A stretch of DNA of 57,129 nt from JAWXUD01 sp044432945 (GTDB lineage Bacteria; Cyanobacteriota; Vampirovibrionia; Gastranaerophilales; Gastranaerophilaceae), in the NCBI GenBank assembly GCA_044432945.1, contig JAWXUD010000009.1, positions 1-57,129 of the forward strand. The letters are read 5' to 3'. This document shows, in pieces, positions 1 through 8,897 of the stretch. Made by a program: the position numbers and the translations under genes. The notes under the pieces were generated by a model. That model saw nothing but the letters and a program-made list of their open reading frames with translations. It did no database searches and was not told the DNA's origin. The first letter of the stretch is position 1, and every line of letters starts with the position of its first letter.

Positions 1-181
1 TTTTTAAAACTTATTGATGACAAAAAATAGACGATAAAATGACAGTGTAAGTGGTACTTTTTAGTAGGAACAATTTCCGAGCTAATTAAAATCGCCAAAA
101 CGCCCAACACATAAGGTGTTAGGCTAGTGGTACTTTTTTGTAGGAACAGTACTTTTTAGTCATAGTCATTTTTGACTTACA
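1..181 (+). repeat. Right-end copy of the transposon (direct repeat, copy 1)
   Basis: This stretch matches 15297-15477 with a constant offset of 15296. I see three mismatches (positions 71, 96 and 121) over 181 bases, and the match may continue upstream of the window. It contains two 20-bp end motifs, GTGGTACTTTTTWGTAGGAA, at 51-70 and 127-146, and ends in CTTACA at 181. Both copies lie in the same orientation, so they are not the two inverted ends of one element. Confidence 0.9.
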
Positions 182-208
182 TTAGTCATAGTCATTTTTG
201 ACTTACAT
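157..208 (+). repeat. Tandem 26-bp duplication of the transposon tip
   Basis: The last 26 bp of the right end (TAGTCATAGTCA...ACTTACAT) are present twice in tandem, at 157-182 and 183-208, followed by a further partial TTGACTTACTGT. The copy at 15477 has only one. The region 209-353 before hsdR contains no other gene; I see only A/T-rich sequence and a TTTGAGA direct repeat. Confidence 0.85.
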
Positions 209-353
209 TTGACTTACTGTAAAGAGACACTCGGTTTGAGAATAAAGGACGGATAGTTTGAGAAAAAAGATTAATTTAATAGTTTCATTTTGATGTAAAT
301 AGATAGTTGTAGATTTTTGTGATACACTTGAAAATGAATTGAGAAGGTGTTCT

Positions 354-2759
354 ATGGACAAGAAAAGCTTATCGGAAAGAGATATTTGCACAAAATTTAT
401 AACTCCTGCGATTAAAAAAGCAGGATGGGATATTAACACGCAAGTTCGCGAAGAAGTTTCTTTTACTGATGGCAAAGTTATTGTTAGAGGCAAGCTTGTA
501 ACTAGGGGTAAGCAAAAAAGAGCCGATTACATTCTTTATTATAAAAACAATATTCCAATAGCAATAATTGAAGCAAAAGATAATAATCATTCAGTTGGCG
601 CTGGTATGCAACAAGGATTAGGTTATGCTGAGTGTTTAGATATTCCTTTTGTATTTAGTTCAAATGGCGATGGTTTCGTTTTTCATGATAGAACGGTTGA
701 TTTAGGTAGAAAAGAGTTTGAACTTTCTTTGGATGAATTCCCAAGCCCAGAACAACTTTGGGCGAAATATAAAGCTTATAAAAATATTGGTACAGAAGAT
801 GTTGAATCTGTTTACACTCAGAGTTATCACAAAGACACCAAAGGAATGGAGCCAAGATACTATCAACGAATCGCAATTAATCGTACAGTTGAAGCAATTG
901 CAAAAGGGCAAGACAGAGCGTTGCTTGTAATGGCAACAGGAACAGGTAAAACTTATACAGCTTTTCAAATTATTTGGAGATTATGGAAAGCTAAAAAGAA
1001 AAAGCGTATTTTATTTTTAGCAGATAGAAATATTTTAATCGACCAAACAAAGAACCAAGATTTTGCACCGTTTGGTGATAAAATGACAAAAATTTCAAAA
1101 CGTAAAATTGATAAATCTTATGAAATTTATCTTGCTCTTTATCAAGGCTTAACTGGAGCTGATGAAGATAAAGACGCTTACAAAGAATTTTCAAGAAATT
1201 TCTTTGATTTAATTGTAATAGATGAGTGTCATAGAGGTAGTGCTAAAGACGATTCTGCGTGGAGAGAAGTGCTAGATTATTTTAGTTCTGCCACTCATTT
1301 AGGTTTAACTGCAACACCAAAAGAAACAAAAGATGTTTCAAATATCGAATACTTCGGCGATCCGATTTATACATACTCCCTAAAACAAGGTATTGATGAT
1401 GGTTTTCTTGCTCCTTATAAAGTAATTCGTCCTTTAATAAATATTGATTTGGATGGGCTAAAACTAAAAAAGGGGACAATTGACAAATATGGTAATGAAA
1501 TCCCAGATAGAGAATTTAATACAAAAGATTTCGACAAAAATATTGTTGTCGATGAAAGAACAGAGCTTGTTGCCAAAAGAGTTTCACAATACTTGAAAAA
1601 TACAGACAGATTTGATAAAACTATTGTTTTTTGTGTTGATATTGACCACGCAAACCGTATGCGAACAGCTTTGATTAATGAAAATGCGGATTTGTATAAC
1701 AAATGCGAAAAATATGTTATGCAAATCACAGGCGATAATGATGAGGGTAAAAAAGAACTCGATAATTTTATAGACCCTGAAAATAGATATCCAGTTATTG
1801 CTACAACATCAAAACTTATGACAACAGGTGTTGACGCAAAAACTTGTAAATTAATTGTGCTAGATAGCAACATAAATTCAATGACTGAGTTTAAACAAAT
1901 TATTGGGCGTGGAACAAGATTAAGACCAGATTTTGGGAAATGGTATTTTACTATTCTTGATTTTAGAGGTGTAACAAGACTTTTTGAAGATAAAGATTTT
2001 GATGGCGAACCTGTAAAAATCAAAGAAGTTGACGAAACGGGCGAAGATGAAGATATTTGGGTTGAAGATGAACAACCAACTCAAAAAGATTATGAAGATA
2101 TAATTGAAAATCTTGATAATGAAGAAAAAGTTGTTGAGCTTCCACCTGATATAGATATCACGGATGTTGATAACGGCGTTAAAAAGTTTTATGTAAACGG
2201 CATTGAAGTTGTTCAAGTTGGCGAGCGTGTTCAATATTATGGCAAAGATGGGCAATTGATTACAGAAAGCCTTGTTGATTACACAAAAAAAACTATTTAT
2301 TCTCAATATGGTTCAATGGATGAATTTATCAAAAAATGGTCAGAAGCAGATAAAAAATCTGTTATTGAAAATGAATTATTGGAACAAGGTGTTTTATTAG
2401 AAGAATTAAAAGAAGAAGTTAAATCCAAAACAGGAAAAGAACTGAGCGTGTTCGATTTAATTTGTCACGTGGCTTTTGATATGCCACCATTATCAAGAAA
2501 AGAGCGAGCAGAAAATATTAAAAAACGCAATTATTTTGGCAAGTATTCAGATAAAGCAAGAGCTATTTTAAACGCTCTTATTGATAAATTTGTCGATGAT
2601 GGAATAGCTCAAATCGAGAGCAAGGATATTTTAAGAATAAACCCATTTGATGAATTTGGAACACCAATAGAGATTGTAAACGAATTCGGTGGCAGATCAA
2701 AATATGAAGAAGCTATTAAAGAATTAGAAAAAGAACTTTTCACTAATGAGGTAGCTTAA
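354..2759 (+). CDS. hsdR: Type I restriction enzyme R subunit (HsdR)
   Basis: This is the ATP-dependent translocase and nuclease subunit of a type I R-M complex. The N-terminal HsdR nuclease fold shows D58 and E73-A-K75 of a PD-(D/E)XK site. The SF2 helicase motor follows: Walker A ATGTGKT (about 194-200), DECH (290-293), LTATP (318-322) and motif VI GRGTRLRP. A C-terminal EcoEI-type R domain is expected after residue 560. At 801 aa the length is normal for the EcoEI-like subgroup. I chose ATG 354 because GAGAAGG lies just upstream; an in-frame TTG at 339 would add five residues. It is first in a run of tightly packed plus-strand genes (R, membrane protein, M, RhuM, S). Confidence 0.95.
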   Translation: MDKKSLSERDICTKFITPAIKKAGWDINTQVREEVSFTDGKVIVRGKLVTRGKQKRADYILYYKNNIPIAIIEAKDNNHSVGAGMQQGLGYAECLDIPFVFSSNGDGFVFHDRTVDLGRKEFELSLDEFPSPEQLWAKYKAYKNIGTEDVESVYTQSYHKDTKGMEPRYYQRIAINRTVEAIAKGQDRALLVMATGTGKTYTAFQIIWRLWKAKKKKRILFLADRNILIDQTKNQDFAPFGDKMTKISKRKIDKSYEIYLALYQGLTGADEDKDAYKEFSRNFFDLIVIDECHRGSAKDDSAWREVLDYFSSATHLGLTATPKETKDVSNIEYFGDPIYTYSLKQGIDDGFLAPYKVIRPLINIDLDGLKLKKGTIDKYGNEIPDREFNTKDFDKNIVVDERTELVAKRVSQYLKNTDRFDKTIVFCVDIDHANRMRTALINENADLYNKCEKYVMQITGDNDEGKKELDNFIDPENRYPVIATTSKLMTTGVDAKTCKLIVLDSNINSMTEFKQIIGRGTRLRPDFGKWYFTILDFRGVTRLFEDKDFDGEPVKIKEVDETGEDEDIWVEDEQPTQKDYEDIIENLDNEEKVVELPPDIDITDVDNGVKKFYVNGIEVVQVGERVQYYGKDGQLITESLVDYTKKTIYSQYGSMDEFIKKWSEADKKSVIENELLEQGVLLEELKEEVKSKTGKELSVFDLICHVAFDMPPLSRKERAENIKKRNYFGKYSDKARAILNALIDKFVDDGIAQIESKDILRINPFDEFGTPIEIVNEFGGRSKYEEAIKELEKELFTNEVA

Positions 2760-3430
2760 TGAGTAAAAACATCGAAAAAACCCTCTTTATTTTATTTGTT
2801 TTTATAATGTTACTTATTTTTTTATACGCAACTATCAATAAATTAGATATTACTAATTGGATAATGGCAATATCAACTTTTCTAATGATGATAGCAACAG
2901 TTGCCTTGGCTCTAATCGCTTGGCGAGTAAAATCATCTTGGAAAGATGAACAAAAACGCAAATGTCTAGTATTATTATTTGAATCCTTAAATAAATATAT
3001 GCAGGATTTACAATATTATGAATTAGAGTCTACAATATTTTCTAAGAAAAATAGAGAGAATATTTCACAAGATGTTTCAAAAAATGAATTAATGGTAGAA
3101 TACAAGTTCATTGATAATGAACTATCAGAGGTCTTTGGAGAATGCCTTTTATCTATGAAAAATTGGCTTATTGAAAATGATAATCAAGAAATCATTATAA
3201 ATAAATTGTTAGAAAAAACTCAAAAATATAGATTTGAAATTTTTGAATATATACAATTCAAAATAGATTTTTTTATAAAACAAACAAAACCAGCAAACAT
3301 TATATATGGTTTAAATGCTGATACTGCAATAGATATGTTAGAACATAAGAAAAATTTATTGTCCTCAAGAGAGGACATTACAAACACAATCACAGAATTT
3401 AAAGAATTAAACAAAAAACTTTTAAAATAA
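2759..3430 (+). CDS. Two-TM hypothetical protein inside the R-M operon
   Basis: I do not recognise this 223-aa protein. Two hydrophobic helices occupy about residues 8-27 and 31-53, followed by a soluble, charged, probably helical domain of about 165 residues predicted to face the cytoplasm. Its start overlaps the hsdR stop by one base (TAATG), and hsdM starts 10 bp after it, so it is almost certainly co-transcribed and translationally coupled. A membrane protein between R and M is not part of the standard type I architecture. It could be an accessory defence factor or an unrelated passenger. Confidence 0.75.
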   Translation: MSKNIEKTLFILFVFIMLLIFLYATINKLDITNWIMAISTFLMMIATVALALIAWRVKSSWKDEQKRKCLVLLFESLNKYMQDLQYYELESTIFSKKNRENISQDVSKNELMVEYKFIDNELSEVFGECLLSMKNWLIENDNQEIIINKLLEKTQKYRFEIFEYIQFKIDFFIKQTKPANIIYGLNADTAIDMLEHKKNLLSSREDITNTITEFKELNKKLLK

Positions 3431-3440
3431 AGGAGCAATA

Positions 3441-4889
3441 ATGCCAAATATAACAAGTGTAATAAAATCAATACAAGATATAATGAGAAAAGATACTGGG
3501 GTCGATGGTGATGCTCAAAGACTATCGCAAATTGTTTGGATGTTGTTTTTAAAAATATTCGCCGATAAAGAAGAAGAATATGAGATGATGGAAGATGACT
3601 ATAAATCTCCGTTACCAGAAAATTTAAGATGGCAAACTTGGGCAAAAGATGATGAGGGAATTACTGGCGATGAGCTTATTCAATTTATTAATACTGAATT
3701 ATTCACTGGACTTAAAGAACTTGATGGAAGCGATAAAGCAAGCTTAATTGCCAATATTTTTCAAGATACCTATAACTACATGAAATCTGGTACGCTTTTA
3801 AGGCAAGTAATTAATAAAATTAACGAAATTGATTTTAATTCTTCAGAAGATAGACACCTTTTTAACGATATTTATGAGCAACTGTTGCAAAGTTTGCAAT
3901 CTGCAGGTAATTCAGGTGAATACTATACCCCTCGTGCAGTTACACAATTTGTTGTTGATATGGTAAACCCTCAACTTGGTGAAAGCGTTTTAGACCCCGC
4001 TTGCGGTACGGGCGGATTTTTAACTTGCTCTATTGAACACTTGAAGAAACAAGTCAAAACTAAAGAAGATAGTGCAATTCTTAATAACAGCATTAATGGG
4101 ATTGAGAAAAAGCCATTGCCCCATCAGCTTTGTTTAACAAATATGATTTTACATGGGATTGATACTCCAAATAATATTCAAAGAAAAAACACGCTCTCAA
4201 CACCAATTAGTGGTATATCTACGAAAGATAGAGTTGATTGCATACTAACAAACCCTCCTTTTGGCGGGGTTGAAGAAGCTGGTATTGAAAGTAATTTCCC
4301 GGCAAGCTTCAGGACAAAAGAAACAGCTGATTTATTCTTGGTATATATAATGAAAATGTTAAAACCACAAGGTCGATCAGGGGTTGTTCTTCCTGATGGT
4401 GCATTATTTGGAGAAGGTGTTAAAACAAGAATTAAAGAAGAATTGATGAATGAGTGCAATTTGCATACGGTCATCAGGCTTCCAAAAAGCGTTTTTGCCC
4501 CTTATACTTCAATTAACACAAACCTGTTGTTCTTCACTAAAGGTGAGCCAACTAAAAATACTTGGTTTTATAGAATGGATATGCCAGAAGGTTACAAGAA
4601 TTTTTCTAAGACAAAACCTATGAAAAAAGAACATTTTAAAGAGGTTATTGAATGGTGGAATAATCGCCAAGAGATTACTATTGATAATTTTGATAAAGCG
4701 AAAAAATATTCTATCCAAGAAATTAAAGAACGCAATTATAACCTTGATTTGTGTGGCTATCCTTATGAAGAGGAAGAAGTTTTGCCTCCAATGGAGTTGA
4801 TACAGAAATATCAAGAAAAAAGAGAATTGATTGACAAAAATATCGATGGAATTTTAGCTCAACTTAAAGAAATGATTGAGGGGAAATAA
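3441..4889 (+). CDS. hsdM: Type I restriction-modification N6-adenine methyltransferase subunit (HsdM)
   Basis: This 482-aa protein is the modification subunit, which with HsdS methylates adenine in the recognition site. The N-terminal HsdM_N helical region spans about 5-140. The N6-methyltransferase domain carries the SAM motif DPACGTGGF (about 185-193) and the catalytic NPPF (about 271-274). The AAAGGAGC ribosome site just before ATG 3441 supports the start. The next gene begins immediately after its stop. Confidence 0.97.
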   Translation: MPNITSVIKSIQDIMRKDTGVDGDAQRLSQIVWMLFLKIFADKEEEYEMMEDDYKSPLPENLRWQTWAKDDEGITGDELIQFINTELFTGLKELDGSDKASLIANIFQDTYNYMKSGTLLRQVINKINEIDFNSSEDRHLFNDIYEQLLQSLQSAGNSGEYYTPRAVTQFVVDMVNPQLGESVLDPACGTGGFLTCSIEHLKKQVKTKEDSAILNNSINGIEKKPLPHQLCLTNMILHGIDTPNNIQRKNTLSTPISGISTKDRVDCILTNPPFGGVEEAGIESNFPASFRTKETADLFLVYIMKMLKPQGRSGVVLPDGALFGEGVKTRIKEELMNECNLHTVIRLPKSVFAPYTSINTNLLFFTKGEPTKNTWFYRMDMPEGYKNFSKTKPMKKEHFKEVIEWWNNRQEITIDNFDKAKKYSIQEIKERNYNLDLCGYPYEEEEVLPPMELIQKYQEKRELIDKNIDGILAQLKEMIEGK

Positions 4890-5894
4890 ATGGAAGACAA
4901 TATAATAATTTATCAATCACAAGATGGAAAGACCCGTATTGATGTGAGTTTTGATAGTGAAACCGCGTGGCTAAATCAAGGGCAAATGGTGGAGTTATTT
5001 CAATCAAGTAAAGCGAATATAAGCGAACACATATCACATATTTTTAAAGATGGCGAACTTAGTGAAGATTCAGTTGTTCGGAATTTCCGAACAACTGCAA
5101 GTGATGGCAAAAACTATAATACAAAATATTATAACTTAGATGTCATAATATCAGTGGGCTATAGAGTGGGGTCTTTGCGTGGCACTCAATTTAGGATTTG
5201 GGCAACCCAAATTCTAAAAGAATACATGCTTAAAGGATTTGCGATGAACGATGAATTACTTAAACAATCTGGCGGTGGGGGAGCTTGGAAAGAACTTTTA
5301 GAACGCATTCGTGATATCAGAAGTTCAGAAAAAGTTTTTTACAGACAAATACTTGACATTTATGCAACAAGCTCTGATTATAGCGAAAAAGCCAAAGAAA
5401 CAAAGTTGTTTTTTAAAGTTGTACAAAACAAAATGCATTTTGCTGCTCATGGACATACTGCTGCTGAAATAATTTATCTAAGAGCCGATAGTTTAAAAAA
5501 CAATATGGGATTAACAGCAATCAAGGGAAAACAACCAAGAAAAGATGAAGTTACTGTGGCTAAAAATTATCTTGATGAAAAAGAGTTAAATATTTTGAAC
5601 AGAATAACCTCTGCTTATTTAGAATTTGCAGAATTGCAAGCAATTCGAGAAATTCCAATGACTATGAAAGATTGGATTTTAAAATTGGACAATTTTATAA
5701 AAATGTCAGGAAGCGAGCTACTAGAAAATGCTGGTACAATAACCAAGCTTGAAGCGGACAATAAAGCACTGGCAGAGCTTGTAAAATATAAAGAACTCAA
5801 AAAAGATGAGCTATCTGATATCGAAAAACACTTTATTGAAAGCGTGAAAAAAAACCAAAAGTTGATAGCAAAAAAAGCTAAGGAAGAAAAATAG
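4890..5894 (+). CDS. RhuM-family protein
   Basis: This 334-aa protein matches the Virulence_RhuM family. The opening IIIYQSQDGKTRIDV, the Q-x-x-MVELF segment, RNFRTTASDGKNYNTKYYN and the VGYRVGSLRGTQFRIWA block are family hallmarks. The family is named after a Salmonella pathogenicity-island gene, but its members often sit inside type I R-M loci and their biochemical role is unknown. The start codon directly follows the hsdM stop and the stop directly precedes hsdS, so all three are one transcript. An N-terminal HTH-like/KilA-N-like DNA-binding role is possible. I see no toxin catalytic motif. Confidence 0.85.
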   Translation: MEDNIIIYQSQDGKTRIDVSFDSETAWLNQGQMVELFQSSKANISEHISHIFKDGELSEDSVVRNFRTTASDGKNYNTKYYNLDVIISVGYRVGSLRGTQFRIWATQILKEYMLKGFAMNDELLKQSGGGGAWKELLERIRDIRSSEKVFYRQILDIYATSSDYSEKAKETKLFFKVVQNKMHFAAHGHTAAEIIYLRADSLKNNMGLTAIKGKQPRKDEVTVAKNYLDEKELNILNRITSAYLEFAELQAIREIPMTMKDWILKLDNFIKMSGSELLENAGTITKLEADNKALAELVKYKELKKDELSDIEKHFIESVKKNQKLIAKKAKEEK

Positions 5895-7319
5895 TTGAAA
5901 GCACAAGATTTAAAAAAAGCTATATTACAATATGCAATGCAAGGGAAGTTAGTTGAACAAGACCCGACAGATGAGTCTGCAAGTGAACTTTTAAAAAGAA
6001 TAAAAGCCGAAAAAGAACAGCTTCTAAAAGACGGCAAAATTAAAAAAGAAAAACCACTGCCACCAATTGCAAAAGACGAAATTCCATACGAACTTCCACA
6101 AGGCTGGGAGTGGGTGAGATTAGGTTCTATTTTAATAAAATTGACTGATGGTACTCATTACACCCCCAAGTATGTTTCTTTTGGCGTGCCCTTTTTGTCT
6201 GTAAAAGATATGAGTTCTGGTAAATTAGATTTTTCAAATACAAAATTTGTTTCTGAAATTGAACACAAAGAATTATTTAAAAGATGTAACCCAGAAAAAG
6301 GTGATTTGTTGGTAACCAAAGTCGGCACAACTGGTGTTCCAGTAATCGTTGATACTGATATTGAATTTAGTTTATTTGTAAGTGTTGCTTTAATGAAATT
6401 TAATCAATCATTGGTTGACGTACAGTATTTATACCATTTAATATACAGTCCGCTTTTATCGGAGCAAGCTAAAAACAATACTAAAGGTGTTGGAAATAAA
6501 AATTGGGTTTTAGATAAAATTGCTAAATCGATTATCCCACTACCTCCCCTTGAAGAACAAAAGCGAATTGTGGAAAAGTTGGAGCAGATTTTACCTTTGG
6601 TTGATGAGTATGCAAAAAATGAAACCCAGCTAACAGAGCTTAACAAAACCTTGCCTAAAAAGCTTCGTCAATCTATTTTGCAACACGCAGTACAAGGCAA
6701 ACTAGTTGAGCAAGACCCAACAGACGAACCTGCAAGCGAGTTGTTAAAAAGAATCAAAGCTGAAAAAGAACAGCTGATTAAAGATGGCAAAATTAAAAAA
6801 GAAAAACCACTGCCACCAATTGCAAAAGACGAAATCCCATACGAACTTCCACAAGGCTGGGAATGGGTGAGGCTACAAGAAGTTTTGAACATAATTTGTG
6901 CAGGTGGGGATAAACCTCAAAATTTCACACAGAACGAAACGGAAAAAAATATATACCCCGTAATTGCTAATGGTGAAAAAAATAATGGAATTTTAGGTTA
7001 TTCCGACAAACCTACCATATTACAAAGAAGCATAACAGTTTCAGGCAGAGGCACGATGGGATTTGTCTGTATTCGTGAAGCAAATTATATTCCAATTGTT
7101 CGTCTTTTAGTTCTAATCCCGAATGAAAACATTAATATGGTGTACCTAAAATATCTACTTACTTTTTTATCAGAAAATGGAACAGGAACTGCAGTTAAAC
7201 AGTTGACGGTTCCGATGCTATGTCCAAAGGTTATCCCACTGCCACCACTTGAAGAACAAAAACGAATTGTCGCAAAAATAGAAGAGCTTACGCAATTCTG
7301 CGACAAATTAGAGGGATAA
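5895..7319 (+). CDS. hsdS: Type I restriction specificity subunit (HsdS)
   Basis: This 474-aa protein determines the DNA target of the complex. It has two target recognition domains (about residues 75-200 and 325-450), each followed by the conserved IPLPPLEEQKRIV coiled-coil spacer. The two halves begin with almost the same 66-residue segment (...GKLVEQDPTDE...KPLPPIAKDEIPYELPQGWEWVRL). The start is TTG at 5895, directly after the TAG of the preceding gene; no ATG is available before the first conserved region. The internal duplication is strong at DNA level (see the repeat entry) and would allow loss or exchange of a domain by recombination. Confidence 0.95.
   Translation: MKAQDLKKAILQYAMQGKLVEQDPTDESASELLKRIKAEKEQLLKDGKIKKEKPLPPIAKDEIPYELPQGWEWVRLGSILIKLTDGTHYTPKYVSFGVPFLSVKDMSSGKLDFSNTKFVSEIEHKELFKRCNPEKGDLLVTKVGTTGVPVIVDTDIEFSLFVSVALMKFNQSLVDVQYLYHLIYSPLLSEQAKNNTKGVGNKNWVLDKIAKSIIPLPPLEEQKRIVEKLEQILPLVDEYAKNETQLTELNKTLPKKLRQSILQHAVQGKLVEQDPTDEPASELLKRIKAEKEQLIKDGKIKKEKPLPPIAKDEIPYELPQGWEWVRLQEVLNIICAGGDKPQNFTQNETEKNIYPVIANGEKNNGILGYSDKPTILQRSITVSGRGTMGFVCIREANYIPIVRLLVLIPNENINMVYLKYLLTFLSENGTGTAVKQLTVPMLCPKVIPLPPLEEQKRIVAKIEELTQFCDKLEG
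5920..6118 (+). repeat. Direct repeat A within hsdS (partner 6673-6871)
   Basis: These 199 bases recur at 6673-6871 with an offset of 753 bp, exactly 251 codons. The second half of the repeat is almost base-identical. Recombination between the copies would remove one target recognition domain without shifting the reading frame. Confidence 0.9.
6673..6871 (+). repeat. Direct repeat B within hsdS (partner 5920-6118)
   Basis: This is the second copy of the conserved-region repeat. It opens the second half of HsdS and encodes the same QGKLVEQDPTDE and PPIAKDEIPYELPQGWEW stretches. Confidence 0.9.
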
Positions 7320-7393
7320 ATTAACTTCTATGAACAATTTAATGCAAAACTATTACAAAAAAGATTATAAGCATCCAAAAAGGATAACAGCCA

Positions 7394-8344
7394 ATGTATG
7401 AATTTAAAAATCCTGTAATGTTTGAAAGTGTATTTACTTTAAATGATAACCAAATATTTCCAAATCTTTGCGTAATGGGCGAAGAGCCCCAAATAGTTCC
7501 TCCTGCTAATAGTGAGCCAGGGATAGTTTATCATTATTGTAATAATAATGCTTTTACTGGAATCCTTGAAAATGAATGTTTTTGGCTATCATCCTTATTT
7601 TATACTAATGATGAAATGGAATCTAGTTATTTTTTTAATCTATTTAATAACTATGTTCAAAAATATCAAATAAATCAAGAATGGGCTGATTTTTTTATAA
7701 AAATGAAAAATCATTTTAGAATTAATATAGATGAAGCTTTTTCTGTATCTTTTTCAAATCAGAGAGATGATAAAAACCAGTGGATATTATATTCCGACGA
7801 TTGTCAAGGTTATTCAATAGGGATCGATACGACTCAGTTGACGCTTACGAGAGGTTTGCCTCAAAGGTTATATGCAGGAATGGTGCCAGATTGCTGTACA
7901 GCGTTCTTGAAAATAAATTATGATGTAATCTTTCATGAGGCTCAAATAGAAAAACTTTTAACAAAAATGTTTGAAGAAAAATTTCCAATTTCTGACATAT
8001 GTCATTTTTTATCAAAATTGGCATTTGTTTTTAAAAGTGATTGGTATAAAACCGAAAATGAATATAGAATATTGTATACGCCTGGAATGCCCGAAGTTTT
8101 AGGAGATATGCCTGGAGGCATTGATTCAAGTAATGGTTTTATATCCGAAAGAAGAAAGCGAAAAAATAAAATATCGGACAATGTTTCTTATTTTTGTTAT
8201 TCTTTTGAGAAATCTTTAATTAAAGAAATTGGAATTGGTCCCAAAAATAATATTAGCATAGAACAGGTTAAAAGCCTTTTAATTGAAATGGGCTATGATA
8301 CAAACAATATAAATATCTATAAATCAAGAGGGGCATATAGATAA
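7394..8344 (+). CDS. DUF2971 family protein
   Basis: This 316-aa protein carries the DUF2971 pattern: VYHYC near residue 45, a following WLSSLFYTNDEME block, then SVSFSNQRDDKNQWILYSDDCQGYSIGID and a late KTENEYRILY segment. The family is frequent in phage-defence and mobile regions but its activity is not established. It starts 74 bp after hsdS with an AAAGG ribosome site, so it may be transcribed with the R-M genes. The 7320-7393 gap holds no gene I can support. Confidence 0.8.
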   Translation: MYEFKNPVMFESVFTLNDNQIFPNLCVMGEEPQIVPPANSEPGIVYHYCNNNAFTGILENECFWLSSLFYTNDEMESSYFFNLFNNYVQKYQINQEWADFFIKMKNHFRINIDEAFSVSFSNQRDDKNQWILYSDDCQGYSIGIDTTQLTLTRGLPQRLYAGMVPDCCTAFLKINYDVIFHEAQIEKLLTKMFEEKFPISDICHFLSKLAFVFKSDWYKTENEYRILYTPGMPEVLGDMPGGIDSSNGFISERRKRKNKISDNVSYFCYSFEKSLIKEIGIGPKNNISIEQVKSLLIEMGYDTNNINIYKSRGAYR

Positions 8345-8432
8345 TTGTGTTTAAATGTTACTCTTTTATCTTCTTTAAGACTTTGTCAGGAGCTTTCGTT
8401 GTAATGTGTTTGTACCTAAGGAGGTTACAGGC

Positions 8433-8657
8433 ATGGAAGATATTAAAACATACAATCTTACACAAAAACAGTTGCAGCTGATATTTAAATCTGCTAGAAA
8501 TTTGTATCATACAAGTGTGGTCATTGAACATTTTTGCTTAACTCAAGTTGAAATCGAAGCACTTGAAAATATATTGCCAATAATTAGCTTGATAAGAAAT
8601 AATGCAGATATAATAAATTCTTTTTGTGTGAATTTTGAAAATAACAATCTGGATTAA
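8433..8657 (+). CDS. Small hypothetical protein (74 aa)
   Basis: I do not recognise this protein. It is a short, mainly helical sequence beginning MEDIKTYNLTQKQLQL. I chose ATG 8433 over an in-frame GTG at 8406 because a perfect AAGGAGG lies eight bases upstream of the ATG, and lies inside the reading frame of the longer form. It sits between the DUF2971 and PAPS-reductase-like genes in the transposon cargo. Confidence 0.6.
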   Translation: MEDIKTYNLTQKQLQLIFKSARNLYHTSVVIEHFCLTQVEIEALENILPIISLIRNNADIINSFCVNFENNNLD

Positions 8658-8897
8658 ATGCCTTAAAAAGGCTAATAAAATAATTTTAGCAACTAAAGTG
8701 TATAGATGTATAAAAACATTCAATGTCGGCGAATTTAAACGGTTTTTAAACGGTATTGCTGACAGCTTATCTTTGCGCAAAGAAAAATGCTTTACAGGTT
8801 GCGAAAAAATTGGTATAATAGGACATGTCAAACGCTTAAAATACAAATTGCATAAAATTTCAACCTTGTTCCAAACCAAAAAAAGGAACAAATTCTA

